A stretch of DNA of 36,273 nt from Flavobacteriales bacterium (GCA_002737665.1 NSIF01000017.1:1-36273); one strand, 5' to 3'; shown: positions 19,522 through 29,259, counted from the first letter of the stretch. Translations and numbers: made by a program. Notes: a model not told the origin generated them from the sequence alone.

Positions 19522-21897
19522 TTATTCTAATGCTTTTCTATTAAAAATGAGAAATCCAAAACTAAAAAGTAAACTGAAAGGTTGCTTTTGAGGGCTGTAA
19601 TAATTTAAGCTAGCGCTAAATGTTCCAATTGGAGAAGTATAAACAAAAGCTGTCATCGCTATAGAAGAAAGTGTTTTTATATATTGAAAATTGAATGCTG
19701 GTGGTGACGCATAGGAAACGGTGTGGTTTGGATTTTCAATAATTTTTTGATAAGGAGCAAATAAAAACCCTTCCATTCTCCACTCTATATTTTTTGAAAT
19801 TATCAAAATGCTTTTTATACCGGATGCCGCAAATTGATGTGCACGGAATGCGGGAATGAAAAAGGTTTTACTCTCAGGTGTTGGCTCAAAAGCTAGACAA
19901 TTCATCATTGTTGACGTGTAATTATGGAAAAATGGTTGTTTCGAAATCGGTTGTGTACTATATGCTAATTCTCCATAAAACCCCAATCGCCATTTTCCAC
20001 GCTCTTTAAAATAGGTATCATAGGTTAAGCGAAATTGTAACCAATTATGAATGGAACGAAAATTATTTTCGAAAACAGAGGTAGATCCAGCAGTATAAAA
20101 TTCTTCTCCTTGAATAAAACGCCCACGGATTGCAAAGTAAGTTCCTGCCGAGGCAAATTGTTTTCTGTTTAATGTATTTCTTTCAAACAAAAAGTAGGAA
20201 CTTAATGAACTGAAATCTGTTCTGTCGGTAGTATCTGTTGAAGTAAAAGTATTTGTTTGATAATATAAATTTCTATTGGAAGCAAACCCTGAGCCAATTA
20301 CAATTCGTCCTTTATTACGAATAGGAAAGCCAGCGGTTAATTCTGCAAATCGTTCAATGTTAATTAAAAATGCGGGCTTTGTATCAATAAAATAGTTAGC
20401 GCTGCTTTTAAAAAAGTCCCATCTATTCCATGTTACAATTGGTTCTAAAAAAAACGGGAATTTAAATGGGAAGTCAACTCGCATTTTAATCTTTCCCGAA
20501 TTATATAATTTTCCGAAATAGGCATTTCCACTAAAGTCAATAGATGGATTACTAAGTACGTTATAATGCATTCCAATATATCCCATGTTGATTGGTCTAT
20601 TTGAGATGTTTCCTCCAAATTCAGTTGAGATTTTTTTTTCTTTTTTAATGTCGAGCTGTAAAGTGAAAAATCCCGTTTTTTTATTGTAAAATGATTTAGG
20701 AAAAACAGATTTTATTTTATCGTCGGCCGCCAAGCGAAAGTAAAAAGGTTTTATTTGTTCAAGTGGAATGAGCTTTTCATTTTGAGTTAATAATCGACTT
20801 ATATAGGATATTTGGCGTTTCTTTAAACCCTTTCCTTGAATAGATATGCTATCGAATACTATTTTTGGTTGCTTGGCAATGAATGCCGATCTTGCTTTTG
20901 CAAGTTGTTCAGCATTAGTTCGTCGCTTAATATTAAGTTTTATTTCCTCTATTTTTCTAGCTGATGCTACATATCCGCTGTCAATTATTCGTTGCCCATT
21001 TTCAAACTCAAAAAGCCCAACCCAATTTGCGTTTGGCTCAATTATTATTCCATTTTCGCACAATGGATTGAAATCGGATTTGCTTGTAAGCATCGCTCTT
21101 ATCTGCGAAATTAAATCATCCTCCTCTGGGTTTTGAAATTCAGAAGCAACATTACTTCCAATAATAAAATCTGGAAAGAAATCTTGGTACATTATATTAG
21201 CTGGAAAGTTATTGTAAAGTCCTCCATCATACAAAAGTGTTTCATTAATTCGAACGGGTTTTAAATAAAATGGATACGACATTGATGCTCGAACAGCTTC
21301 ACCTAAATCCCCACTTTTGAAAACAATTGATTTTTTCGCAGAAATATCAGATGCCAAACATCTGAATGGAATAAATAAACTATCAAAATTATAATTTGCC
21401 GCCGCCGCTGCCGCCGCTGTATTTTCCATTAAGGCAAAGTCCAGCTGGACTGGCGAAATCATATTCGTTGGAAGATTATTGGAAAAAGTTGTATCAAAAT
21501 TTAATTTGAATGTGATCCACGAAGCGTTATCCTCTTTTTTCTTGAAATAATAGATGTTATTTGGTTGTGTAACTCCAGTTGACCAACTAATGAATTCTTC
21601 TGAACTCACTAATTTTTCCATTTCAAAAGGTGTGAAACCCATGGTGTACATACAAGCTACCAAAGCTCCCATAGAAGTTCCACAGATATAATCAATAGGG
21701 ATATTATTTTCTTCCAACGATTTTAACACACCTATATGCGCTAGACCAGCAGCTCCACCACCACTTAAAACAACTCCAACTTTTTCTGTGTTGTATTGAA
21801 TTGGACCTACTTGTTCAGGAAACCGCTCAGTTGTTTGCGCCGCTACAAACGAAGCCCCAAAAATTAATAAAAAAAGTATATTTATAGATCGAAACAT
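19522..21897 (-). CDS. Patatin-like phospholipase with POTRA-like segment and C-terminal outer-membrane beta-barrel (PlpD-like architecture)
   Basis: VGVVLSGGGAAGLAHIGVLKSLEE, GTSMGALVACMY (GxSxG), YDGGLYNNFPA (DGG); C-terminal ~350 aa barrel-like alternating aromatic/hydrophobic strands ending in LIFNRKALE. Confidence 0.85.
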   Translation of the reverse strand: MFRSINILFLLIFGASFVAAQTTERFPEQVGPIQYNTEKVGVVLSGGGAAGLAHIGVLKSLEENNIPIDYICGTSMGALVACMYTMGFTPFEMEKLVSSEEFISWSTGVTQPNNIYYFKKKEDNASWITFKLNFDTTFSNNLPTNMISPVQLDFALMENTAAAAAAANYNFDSLFIPFRCLASDISAKKSIVFKSGDLGEAVRASMSYPFYLKPVRINETLLYDGGLYNNFPANIMYQDFFPDFIIGSNVASEFQNPEEDDLISQIRAMLTSKSDFNPLCENGIIIEPNANWVGLFEFENGQRIIDSGYVASARKIEEIKLNIKRRTNAEQLAKARSAFIAKQPKIVFDSISIQGKGLKKRQISYISRLLTQNEKLIPLEQIKPFYFRLAADDKIKSVFPKSFYNKKTGFFTLQLDIKKEKKISTEFGGNISNRPINMGYIGMHYNVLSNPSIDFSGNAYFGKLYNSGKIKMRVDFPFKFPFFLEPIVTWNRWDFFKSSANYFIDTKPAFLINIERFAELTAGFPIRNKGRIVIGSGFASNRNLYYQTNTFTSTDTTDRTDFSSLSSYFLFERNTLNRKQFASAGTYFAIRGRFIQGEEFYTAGSTSVFENNFRSIHNWLQFRLTYDTYFKERGKWRLGFYGELAYSTQPISKQPFFHNYTSTMMNCLAFEPTPESKTFFIPAFRAHQFAASGIKSILIISKNIEWRMEGFLFAPYQKIIENPNHTVSYASPPAFNFQYIKTLSSIAMTAFVYTSPIGTFSASLNYYSPQKQPFSLLFSFGFLIFNRKALE

Positions 21898-21947
21898 TTT
21901 TGCTTAAAGTGTGTTAGTAAAGGTAATAATTCCTTCTTTTCCTTTGT

Positions 21948-22745
21948 TCAGCTAAACTGCCTCATTAAATCAATCAGGTATTTTGGACTTTTTAGCAGCC
22001 TGGTGCCGTACCATGAAAATAATTCTCCGTTTACTAGAACAATTTTAGCTTTTGGACAAACAACACTCAGCTCTTCTATATGTTTTTGTTTAAAAGGGTA
22101 GGGCTCTGATGAAAGAAAAATAATTTCGGGGTTCCTTGCAGCCAATTCGTCAATTTGAATTTCAGGATATCTACTTTCAGCAGCTGTGAAAATATTTACC
22201 AAGCCACATTTTCCAATTAAGTGATCAATGAATGTATTTTTTCCTGCAGCCATCCATGGATTCTTCCAAATTAAGTAGGCGATATTTTTTTTGCTTGGCA
22301 CATTTACATTTTCTTGAAAATAGTTAAATCGTGTTTTTAGTTCAGATACATATTCTATTGCCTTTTCTTTTTTGCCAGTCAACTCTCCAATTTTTGAAAT
22401 CATTTCGTAGGCGTCTGGGAGTGTTTTAATATCACTCATCCATACCGGATAACTTTTCATTAATTCTTCAATTTGCCCCTTCTCATTTTCTTCCTTATTG
22501 CCAATAATAAGATCGGGATTTAGTAATTTGATCTTTTCAAAATCAAATTCTTTAGTGCCACCAATCCTTGTTTTATGCTGAAACCATTGTTGTGGATGAA
22601 TACAGAATTTAGTTAGGCCAACTACCTCATCTTCTAAGCCAAGGTCAGCGAGTAATTCTGTTTGTGATGGAACAAGTGAAATAATTCTCCTTGGAATGTG
22701 CTCAAGGGAAATGGTATGATTCATTTGGTCTGTGAATTCCGACAT
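21948..22745 (-). CDS. Helical-backbone metal receptor / BtuF-like cobalamin-binding protein (no evident signal peptide)
   Basis: RRIISLVPSQTELLADLGLEDEVVGLTKFCIHP...LLNPDLIIGNKEEN...IDELAARNPEIIFLSSEPYPFKQKHIEEL. Confidence 0.8.
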   Translation of the reverse strand: MSEFTDQMNHTISLEHIPRRIISLVPSQTELLADLGLEDEVVGLTKFCIHPQQWFQHKTRIGGTKEFDFEKIKLLNPDLIIGNKEENEKGQIEELMKSYPVWMSDIKTLPDAYEMISKIGELTGKKEKAIEYVSELKTRFNYFQENVNVPSKKNIAYLIWKNPWMAAGKNTFIDHLIGKCGLVNIFTAAESRYPEIQIDELAARNPEIIFLSSEPYPFKQKHIEELSVVCPKAKIVLVNGELFSWYGTRLLKSPKYLIDLMRQFS

Positions 22746-22815
22746 ACTATTTTTCAGATTTTATTGCCCAGGATATTCCTTTAAAATATATTACCAATTG
22801 CAGAAAATAAAAATT

Positions 22816-24219
22816 CTAACAAAGGGCCTTTATAATATCGTGTCTGGTAATAATAAAATCGGAGTCCGTTTTGAAATCACGGATTAAAACTGCGGGATTT
22901 TCTGGGGTAATCATTGCCGCGAGCGATTCTACAGGAGTTGAAATGTCAACAAATGGAAATGCTGCCTGCATGATAGTTTCCACTAATTCAGTTTTTTGAT
23001 CTGGGTTTTTTACTAAGCAATTAAATAATTGTAGCTCGTTAATTGACCCAACAATTCTTCCTTGGTTTGTAACCGGCATTTGAGAAAAATCATTTTCGCG
23101 CATAATTTTTACGGCACGTTCTATTGGCTCATTAAATTCAATCGACTTAAGTTTTGCACCTTTAATTGCCGACACAACATCTTTGGCGGTCTGTCCTTTG
23201 GGTTCAAAAAATCCTTTCTCTCGCATCCACTCATCATTGTACATTTTTCCTAAGTAGCGCGTGCCATGGTCGTGAAAGATAACCACCACCACATCACTTT
23301 CTTTTAATTTAGAACACAATTGCAGCAGTCCCGCCATTGCAGAGCCAGCAGAGTTTCCTGCAAAGATTCCTTCTTCTTTGGTAATGCGGCGTGTCATTAT
23401 TGCCGCGTCTTTATCCGTAACCTTTTCAAATAAATCAATAATACTAAAGTTCACATTCTCTGGAAGAAAATCTTCGCCAATACCTTCTGTAATATATGGG
23501 TAGATTTCATTTTTGTCGAAAATACCAGTCTCCTTATATTTTTTAAAAACAGAACCATAGGTGTCAATTCCCCAAATTTGCACGTTCGGATTTTTTTCTT
23601 TTAAAAACTTGCCCGTTCCACAAATTGTTCCACCTGTGCCAACGCCAACTACCAAATGTGTAATTTTTCCTTCGGTCTGTTCCCATATCTCAGGCCCCGT
23701 TTGTTCATAGTGTGCTTTCGAATTGGAAAGGTTGTCGTACTGATTAGGTTTCCAGGAATTTGGTATTTCATTTATTAATCTTGACGATACAGAATAATAG
23801 GAACGAGGATCTTCTGGTTCAACATTAGTAGGACAAACAATTACCTCAGCTCCAAAAGCTTTTAGTGCATCCACCTTTTCTTTTGATTGTTTATCTGTTG
23901 TAGTAAAAATGCATTTGTACCCTTTTATAATCGCTGCAATTGCTAAACCCATTCCCGTATTGCCCGATGTTCCTTCTATAATGGTCCCACCAGGTTTTAA
24001 TCGGCCATCTAATTCTGCGTCTTCAATCATTTTTAAAGCCATTCTGTCTTTAATAGAATTGCCAGGATTAAAAGTTTCTACTTTAGCGTAAACACTTGCA
24101 TTAGTTAATCCTTTTGTGAGTGTATTAATTCGAACAAGTGGCGTATTTCCAATTGCACCGAGAATATTTTCGTAAACATGTTTGCTAGGATTCACAGGGG
24201 TAGTTTTAGGAGTGTACAA
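22816..24219 (-). CDS. Cystathionine beta-synthase-like PLP enzyme with C-terminal CBS domain pair
   Basis: ILGAIGNTPLVRIN, NPGNSIKDRMALKMIEDAE, EGTSGNTGMGLAIAA, GVGTGGTICGTGKFLKEKNP; C-terminal IERAVKIMRENDFSQMPVTNQGRIVGSINE. Confidence 0.88.
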   Translation of the reverse strand: MYTPKTTPVNPSKHVYENILGAIGNTPLVRINTLTKGLTNASVYAKVETFNPGNSIKDRMALKMIEDAELDGRLKPGGTIIEGTSGNTGMGLAIAAIIKGYKCIFTTTDKQSKEKVDALKAFGAEVIVCPTNVEPEDPRSYYSVSSRLINEIPNSWKPNQYDNLSNSKAHYEQTGPEIWEQTEGKITHLVVGVGTGGTICGTGKFLKEKNPNVQIWGIDTYGSVFKKYKETGIFDKNEIYPYITEGIGEDFLPENVNFSIIDLFEKVTDKDAAIMTRRITKEEGIFAGNSAGSAMAGLLQLCSKLKESDVVVVIFHDHGTRYLGKMYNDEWMREKGFFEPKGQTAKDVVSAIKGAKLKSIEFNEPIERAVKIMRENDFSQMPVTNQGRIVGSINELQLFNCLVKNPDQKTELVETIMQAAFPFVDISTPVESLAAMITPENPAVLIRDFKTDSDFIITRHDIIKALC

Positions 24220-24308
24220 ATGTAATATTTTACTCAGGTATTTCGATTAATGTCATAGCAGATTTTGGTTTTTAAGAGCACGAAATCGAAGTATTAAAGA
24301 AATAGTTA

Positions 24309-24357
24309 CCTGCTTTCCGCTACAAGTCCGGTGGGGCTTTTCGCTGCAATCAGGGCT
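24309..24357. repeat. Candidate dispersed intergenic repeat (REP/MITE-like) with central hairpin
   Basis: cctgctttccgctac-AAGTCC-ggtg-GGGCTT-ttcgctgcaatcagggct. Termini (TAGCGGAAAGCAGG ... AGCCCTGATTGCAGCG on the minus strand) resemble, from memory, a motif recurring in Flavobacteriia intergenic regions; only one copy seen in this window. Confidence 0.5.
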
Positions 24358-24376
24358 ATTTAGAGCATTCACAGTA

Positions 24377-25618
24377 CTAACTAAACCGAATGGCTTTCAC
24401 CGGTGAAATTTTGGTTACAATTAAAGCTGGAATTAAAAGAGCTATTTGGCAGAGTAGTAGTGTTGCTGTATTTAGAAATAATATGTTAAGCCAATTGATC
24501 GAAATAGGAACTGTTTTTAAATAGTAAGAGGCCTCTTCCAATTGTACAATACCAAAATGACTTTGCAAAAAACACAGTCCCAATCCCAACAAGTTTCCAA
24601 TAAGCAATCCCAATAAAATTAATTTGGAAGCGTGAATTAAAAACACAGTAGTAATATTTTTGTTTGTCGCCCCCATCGCTTTTAAAACTCCAATCATGTT
24701 AGTGCGATCAAGAATTAAAATAATTAAGGCACTAATCATATTGATCATGCTTACAAATAAAAGGAGCACAATTATGATAATCGCATTCACATCCAACACA
24801 TCTAGCCAAGAAAAAATTTGTGGTGTCAATTCTTTTATGCTTTTTGCGTTCAAATTTGCATCTATCGTATTGTTTATAGTAGCTGTTACTTCGTCCAGCA
24901 CTTCATAGGAGTTTACCAATACTTCAAACCCAGCAACTGAATTTTCTTCCCAATTATTAAGCTTTTGCACTTGGCGAATGTCGCATAACAAAAACAAATC
25001 ATCAAAGCCATCAATCAATCCAGTTTCATAAATCCCAGCAACTCGAAATGCACGTTGCTTTGTTTCATTGTTTAGGAGAAAAAACATTCTGAATTTTTTC
25101 CCAATTTGAAGATTCATTTTATTAGCAATAAAACGGGAAACCAAAACCTGATCACTTATTGTGTCTTGGCATTCGAAAATCTTCCCTTCTTTCAAATTTT
25201 GTTTAAAAAAAAGCCAGTCAAAATTTTTGTCAATACCTTTTAAAACAACTCCCATCAGTTGGTCATCAGTTTTAATAATCCCTGCTTTAGTGGCAAACAC
25301 TTGAACATGCCTTACACCTGGAAGTTTTTTTATGTTCTCAATACTCGGTTGGACTTTGCTCATCGAATCCATTTCAAAAGATTCGTTTGTATTGTAAGCG
25401 GTAATCTGTATATGCGATCCAAAACCAATAACTTTTTGGCGAATGGATTGTTTGAATCCGTTCATCACCGCCAATGTTAAAATCATCACCGCTATTCCTA
25501 TGGCTATTCCGCCAACAGCTACCCTCACAATTGGCTTTGAAATCCGCCCACTGGAATCCGCCTGGTTGAGCATGCGACTAGCAATAAGTCGTTCGAAAAA
25601 TAATCGGGCCATGTACAA
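24377..25618 (-). CDS. FtsX-like / LolC-LolE-type ABC transporter permease
   Basis: MYMARLFFERLIASRML...GGIAIGIAVMILTLAVMNGFKQSI; four TM pattern; LDRTNMIGVLKAMGATNKNITTVFLIHA. Confidence 0.83.
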   Translation of the reverse strand: MYMARLFFERLIASRMLNQADSSGRISKPIVRVAVGGIAIGIAVMILTLAVMNGFKQSIRQKVIGFGSHIQITAYNTNESFEMDSMSKVQPSIENIKKLPGVRHVQVFATKAGIIKTDDQLMGVVLKGIDKNFDWLFFKQNLKEGKIFECQDTISDQVLVSRFIANKMNLQIGKKFRMFFLLNNETKQRAFRVAGIYETGLIDGFDDLFLLCDIRQVQKLNNWEENSVAGFEVLVNSYEVLDEVTATINNTIDANLNAKSIKELTPQIFSWLDVLDVNAIIIIVLLLFVSMINMISALIILILDRTNMIGVLKAMGATNKNITTVFLIHASKLILLGLLIGNLLGLGLCFLQSHFGIVQLEEASYYLKTVPISINWLNILFLNTATLLLCQIALLIPALIVTKISPVKAIRFS

Positions 25619-25722
25619 AGTTATTGCTTATTGTGGATTTGTTATGCTGAATTTTTTTAATGTAATATTCCAACTAATTTGATTTGAAACAGGTAAAAAA
25701 TACTTACTTTCACATTCCAAAT

Positions 25723-26931
25723 ATGCGATTTTATTTATCTCTTTATTTTGTATTAATTCTTTCGGCAAACGCTTTTTCGCAATCGGCTGCGCGAGCAAAA
25801 CTCAACATTGAAAAGACCGATGCTGATATTAAAGTGGGTGCTGAAAGGACTGCAGTTTATTTGCCAATGCTTATTGGTAAAAATATAGCCGTTGTAGCAA
25901 ACCAGACTTCGCTTATCAATTCAACTTCCTTGATTGATAGTTTGATTAGTTTAAAAATTAAAATAAAAAAAATATTTTGTCCCGAGCACGGTTTTCGTGG
26001 TGTTGCAGAAAACGGCGAAGAAGTTAGCAATGCTATTGATTTAAAAACTGGATTGCCAATTATTTCCTTGTATGGAGATCATTTAAAACCAACGACGAAA
26101 GATTTAAGTGGTATCGATGTTGTGGTTTATGACATTCAAGATGTTGGTGTGCGTTGTTACACTTATGTAACAACTATGACTAATGTAATGGAAGCCTGTG
26201 CAGAGCAGAAAAAAACTTTTTTGATTTTAGATCGACCAAATCCTAATGGGTATTATATAGACGGCCCAATTTTAGAAAACACATACAAATCTTTTGTAGG
26301 CATTCACCCTGTTCCTTTAGTTTATGGAATGACTATTGCAGAATATGCGCTAATGGTAAATGGGGAGAAATGGCTTGCGAATGGTATTCATTGTGATTTA
26401 AAAACAGTATCCTGCGAAAATTATGTTCACTCCGATTGGTATCAATTGCCTGTTGCACCATCTCCTAATTTGCCGAATATGGCAGCTGTATATTTGTATC
26501 CTTCACTTGTACTTTTTGAAGGAACAGTAATGAGTGTTGGTCGTGGAACGGATCTTCCTTTCCAGTTAGTAGGTCATCCTAAATTAAATAATGCTGTTTT
26601 AAAATTCACACCAACACCTCACCCTGGCGCAAAAAAACCGTTGTATGAAAACCAAGTCTGCCTTGGACATAATTTGCATGATTTTGCATTGCTTTATATT
26701 CGCGACTACAAAGGCCTTTACTTGTATTGGATTTTATCTTCATACAACGATATGCCCGAAAAGGATATTTATTTTAATGACTTTTTGGAAAAGCTTGCGG
26801 GAACAAAAACTCTTCGACAACAGATTATAGAAAAGAAATCAGAAGAACAAATAAAGGCAACTTGGCGACAAGGAATTCTAAAATTTAAAATCATTCGAAA
26901 GAATTATTTGCTTTACGATGATTTCGAATAA
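25723..26931 (+). CDS. DUF1343 protein (NamZ-like exo-beta-N-acetylmuramidase family), with signal peptide
   Basis: GKNIAVVANQTSLI, IFCPEHGFRG, GLPIISLYGDHLKPTTKDLSGIDVVVYDIQDVGVRCYTYVTTM, DRPNPNGYYIDGP, SVGRGTDLPFQLVG. Met at 25723 is a more likely start than the TTG at 25684. Confidence 0.85.
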   Translation: MRFYLSLYFVLILSANAFSQSAARAKLNIEKTDADIKVGAERTAVYLPMLIGKNIAVVANQTSLINSTSLIDSLISLKIKIKKIFCPEHGFRGVAENGEEVSNAIDLKTGLPIISLYGDHLKPTTKDLSGIDVVVYDIQDVGVRCYTYVTTMTNVMEACAEQKKTFLILDRPNPNGYYIDGPILENTYKSFVGIHPVPLVYGMTIAEYALMVNGEKWLANGIHCDLKTVSCENYVHSDWYQLPVAPSPNLPNMAAVYLYPSLVLFEGTVMSVGRGTDLPFQLVGHPKLNNAVLKFTPTPHPGAKKPLYENQVCLGHNLHDFALLYIRDYKGLYLYWILSSYNDMPEKDIYFNDFLEKLAGTKTLRQQIIEKKSEEQIKATWRQGILKFKIIRKNYLLYDDFE

Positions 26932-27008
26932 TAATTTTTTACCACTTAGTAATGCTACATGGATTAATTATTTAACATTAGTAAGTCTAAAAATAAAAAA
27001 AATTAAAA

Positions 27009-28583
27009 ATGAAAAAGTTTTTTCTAATTTTAGTAGTCTTTGTTTATTCGTTTTTACTTAAAGCGCAAACAGGACCATACTGGGCAACAGATGTTGCACC
27101 GATTCTTTATCAGAATTGTACAAGTTGCCACAACGCAAATGGCATCGCACCGTTTTCTTTAATGACTTATGCTGATGCCTTTCCAAATGCAGGAGCAATG
27201 GCTTCAGAAGTTAGTAATCGGACAATGCCGCCATGGCCACCCGACACTTCTTATGTTCGTTTTTGTAATGAACGAGTTTTATCTCAAGCTGAAATTCAAA
27301 CTATTGTTGATTGGGATGCGAATGGGGCTCAGCAGGGAAATTTAGCTAACGCTCCTGTTCCACCCACTTATACTGGTTCAGCGCTATTGGTAAACCCTGA
27401 TCTTGTAGCACAAATTCCACTTTATACTGTCAATACGGCTACTGATTTATACCGATGTTTTGTTGTCTTGAGCGGAGTCCCAACAAATGAATTCATCTCC
27501 AAAATTGAATTTATTCCAGGCAATCGTTCAATTGTTCACCACATACTTCTTTACCAAGATCAATCTAATACTTGTGTTAATCTTGATAACGCTTCACCTG
27601 GTCCAGGTTATACAAACTTCGGTGGTGTGGGTTCTAATACTGCAAAGTTTGTTGCGGCTTGGGTGCCAGGCCAAGAAGTTTATGTGTTGCCTGCTAATAT
27701 GGGAATTCAATTACTCGCTAATGCTAAACTAATCTTTCAAATTCATTATCCAGGAGGCACTTTTGGACAAATTGATAGTACTCAAGTTCGTTTAACGTTT
27801 GCAAGTGGGCTTGTGCGAAATGTTTCAATTGATCCAACAATTAATCATTCCCAATCGCTTACCAACGGTCCCTTATTTATTCCAGCAGATACCGTAAAAA
27901 CATTTTATGCGCAGGAATATATAGGTTATAATGTAAGTGTCATAAGTGTTGCTCCACACATGCATTTAATTGGTCACAACATTACAAATTATGCTGTAAC
28001 ACCTAATAGTGATACAGTTCCATTGATTCAGATTAATAATTGGGATTTTCACTGGCAAGGATTTTATAATTTCCGACAGCCAATTCACATACCATTGGGT
28101 AGCACCATTTATGCTCATGCAGAATATGACAATTCAGTAAATAATCCACACAATCCAAATTCTCCCCCGCAGCACGTATTCTTAGGTGAATCAACTAACG
28201 ATGAAATGTTTCTTGTGTATTATGCTTATTTGCTTTATCAGTTTGGTGATGAAAATATAATTATTGATTCTACGCTGATGGGAATGCAAGATCATACATT
28301 CCCTGGATTGGTCATTTGCCCGCAGTTGTATGCACCGTTTCCTTCACCAGCGTTGAATAACGAAAATATAAATATTGAATTTTATTTACCGAATAAGGTA
28401 AAAGTGAAAATCGAAATTGTGGATGTCAATGGCAGAACTGTTCTTATTCCCGTACAAGATATTGAAACCTCTGCCGGTTATGGTTCTCATAGATTAAATA
28501 CAAACGGATTAGCAAAAGGAACATATTTCGTTCGACTTTCTGCTGACGGTAGTGTGAAAACAAAACCAATAGTAATTCAGTAA
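27009..28583 (+). CDS. Secreted cytochrome c-like / copper type II monooxygenase (PHM-like) fusion with T9SS type-A sorting domain
   Basis: Signal peptide; heme motif CTSCHNANGIAPFSL; copper-ligand-like motifs VHHILLYQ, QIHYPGG, APHMHLIGHNI, NDEMFLVYYAY; C-terminal KVKIEIVDVNGRTV...LNTNGLAKGTYFVRLSADGSVKTKPIVIQ. Confidence 0.78.
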   Translation: MKKFFLILVVFVYSFLLKAQTGPYWATDVAPILYQNCTSCHNANGIAPFSLMTYADAFPNAGAMASEVSNRTMPPWPPDTSYVRFCNERVLSQAEIQTIVDWDANGAQQGNLANAPVPPTYTGSALLVNPDLVAQIPLYTVNTATDLYRCFVVLSGVPTNEFISKIEFIPGNRSIVHHILLYQDQSNTCVNLDNASPGPGYTNFGGVGSNTAKFVAAWVPGQEVYVLPANMGIQLLANAKLIFQIHYPGGTFGQIDSTQVRLTFASGLVRNVSIDPTINHSQSLTNGPLFIPADTVKTFYAQEYIGYNVSVISVAPHMHLIGHNITNYAVTPNSDTVPLIQINNWDFHWQGFYNFRQPIHIPLGSTIYAHAEYDNSVNNPHNPNSPPQHVFLGESTNDEMFLVYYAYLLYQFGDENIIIDSTLMGMQDHTFPGLVICPQLYAPFPSPALNNENINIEFYLPNKVKVKIEIVDVNGRTVLIPVQDIETSAGYGSHRLNTNGLAKGTYFVRLSADGSVKTKPIVIQ

Positions 28584-28601
28584 AATAGTTTAGGAAAAAT
28601 T

Positions 28602-28631
28602 AAAACGATTCGTAGATGGATCGTTTTTTTT
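28602..28631 (+). terminator. Intrinsic terminator between convergent genes
   Basis: aaaacgat (28602-28609) / atcgtttt (28620-28627) followed by T-tract. Confidence 0.7.
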
Positions 28632-28644
28632 GTTTTTAATTGGG

Positions 28645-29241
28645 CTAGTTAATCTCCTTAACAGGTTGGAATATTTTTTTATTTAACCACCAACAAGCCC
28701 ACGCACATCCCGCGCCAACAATTGCACCTGCAAAAACATCGGTAGGATAATGAACTCCTAATCGCATGCGAGAATAGCCGACTGTCGTGGCCCATATAAA
28801 AGTGGGTGCAACGAAATACCACTTAGGGTATTCGAGTGAGATAGAAGTTGCCAATGCAAATGCTGAAGATGTATGTCCAGAAGGGAATGATTTTGATCCC
28901 GCATTTCCTTTTTTAATTATGTCGGGATAGGTTACGAAAGGCCTTGGACGATTAACGGCATATTTTAATCCAGTTGTAATTGCGCCACATGTTACTACTG
29001 CACATAAAGCAACAAGAGGTTTTCTTTTTTCATCAATCGTAGTATGTCGAATCAAATCATAAGTCAATATTCCTAATGGCAAGCCGATAATAAAAGGAGT
29101 CACGCTTTGTGATGTAAGTTGCATTGCTTCGTCAAGTCTTGGGTTGTTGGTTTGACTTATGCAGCGAAGCCAATGAATATCGTTGGTTTGCGAATGTGCA
29201 GTAGTAGAAAGAAATAAAATTAAAAAAAGAAAATTTCTCAA
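28645..29241 (-). CDS. PAP2 superfamily phosphatase
   Basis: KYAVNRPRPF, SKSFPSGHTSSAFALATS, YSRMRLGVHYPTDVFAGAIVG. Confidence 0.88.
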   Translation of the reverse strand: MRNFLFLILFLSTTAHSQTNDIHWLRCISQTNNPRLDEAMQLTSQSVTPFIIGLPLGILTYDLIRHTTIDEKRKPLVALCAVVTCGAITTGLKYAVNRPRPFVTYPDIIKKGNAGSKSFPSGHTSSAFALATSISLEYPKWYFVAPTFIWATTVGYSRMRLGVHYPTDVFAGAIVGAGCAWACWWLNKKIFQPVKEIN

Positions 29242-29259
29242 TGGTTTACTTTGTATTTT

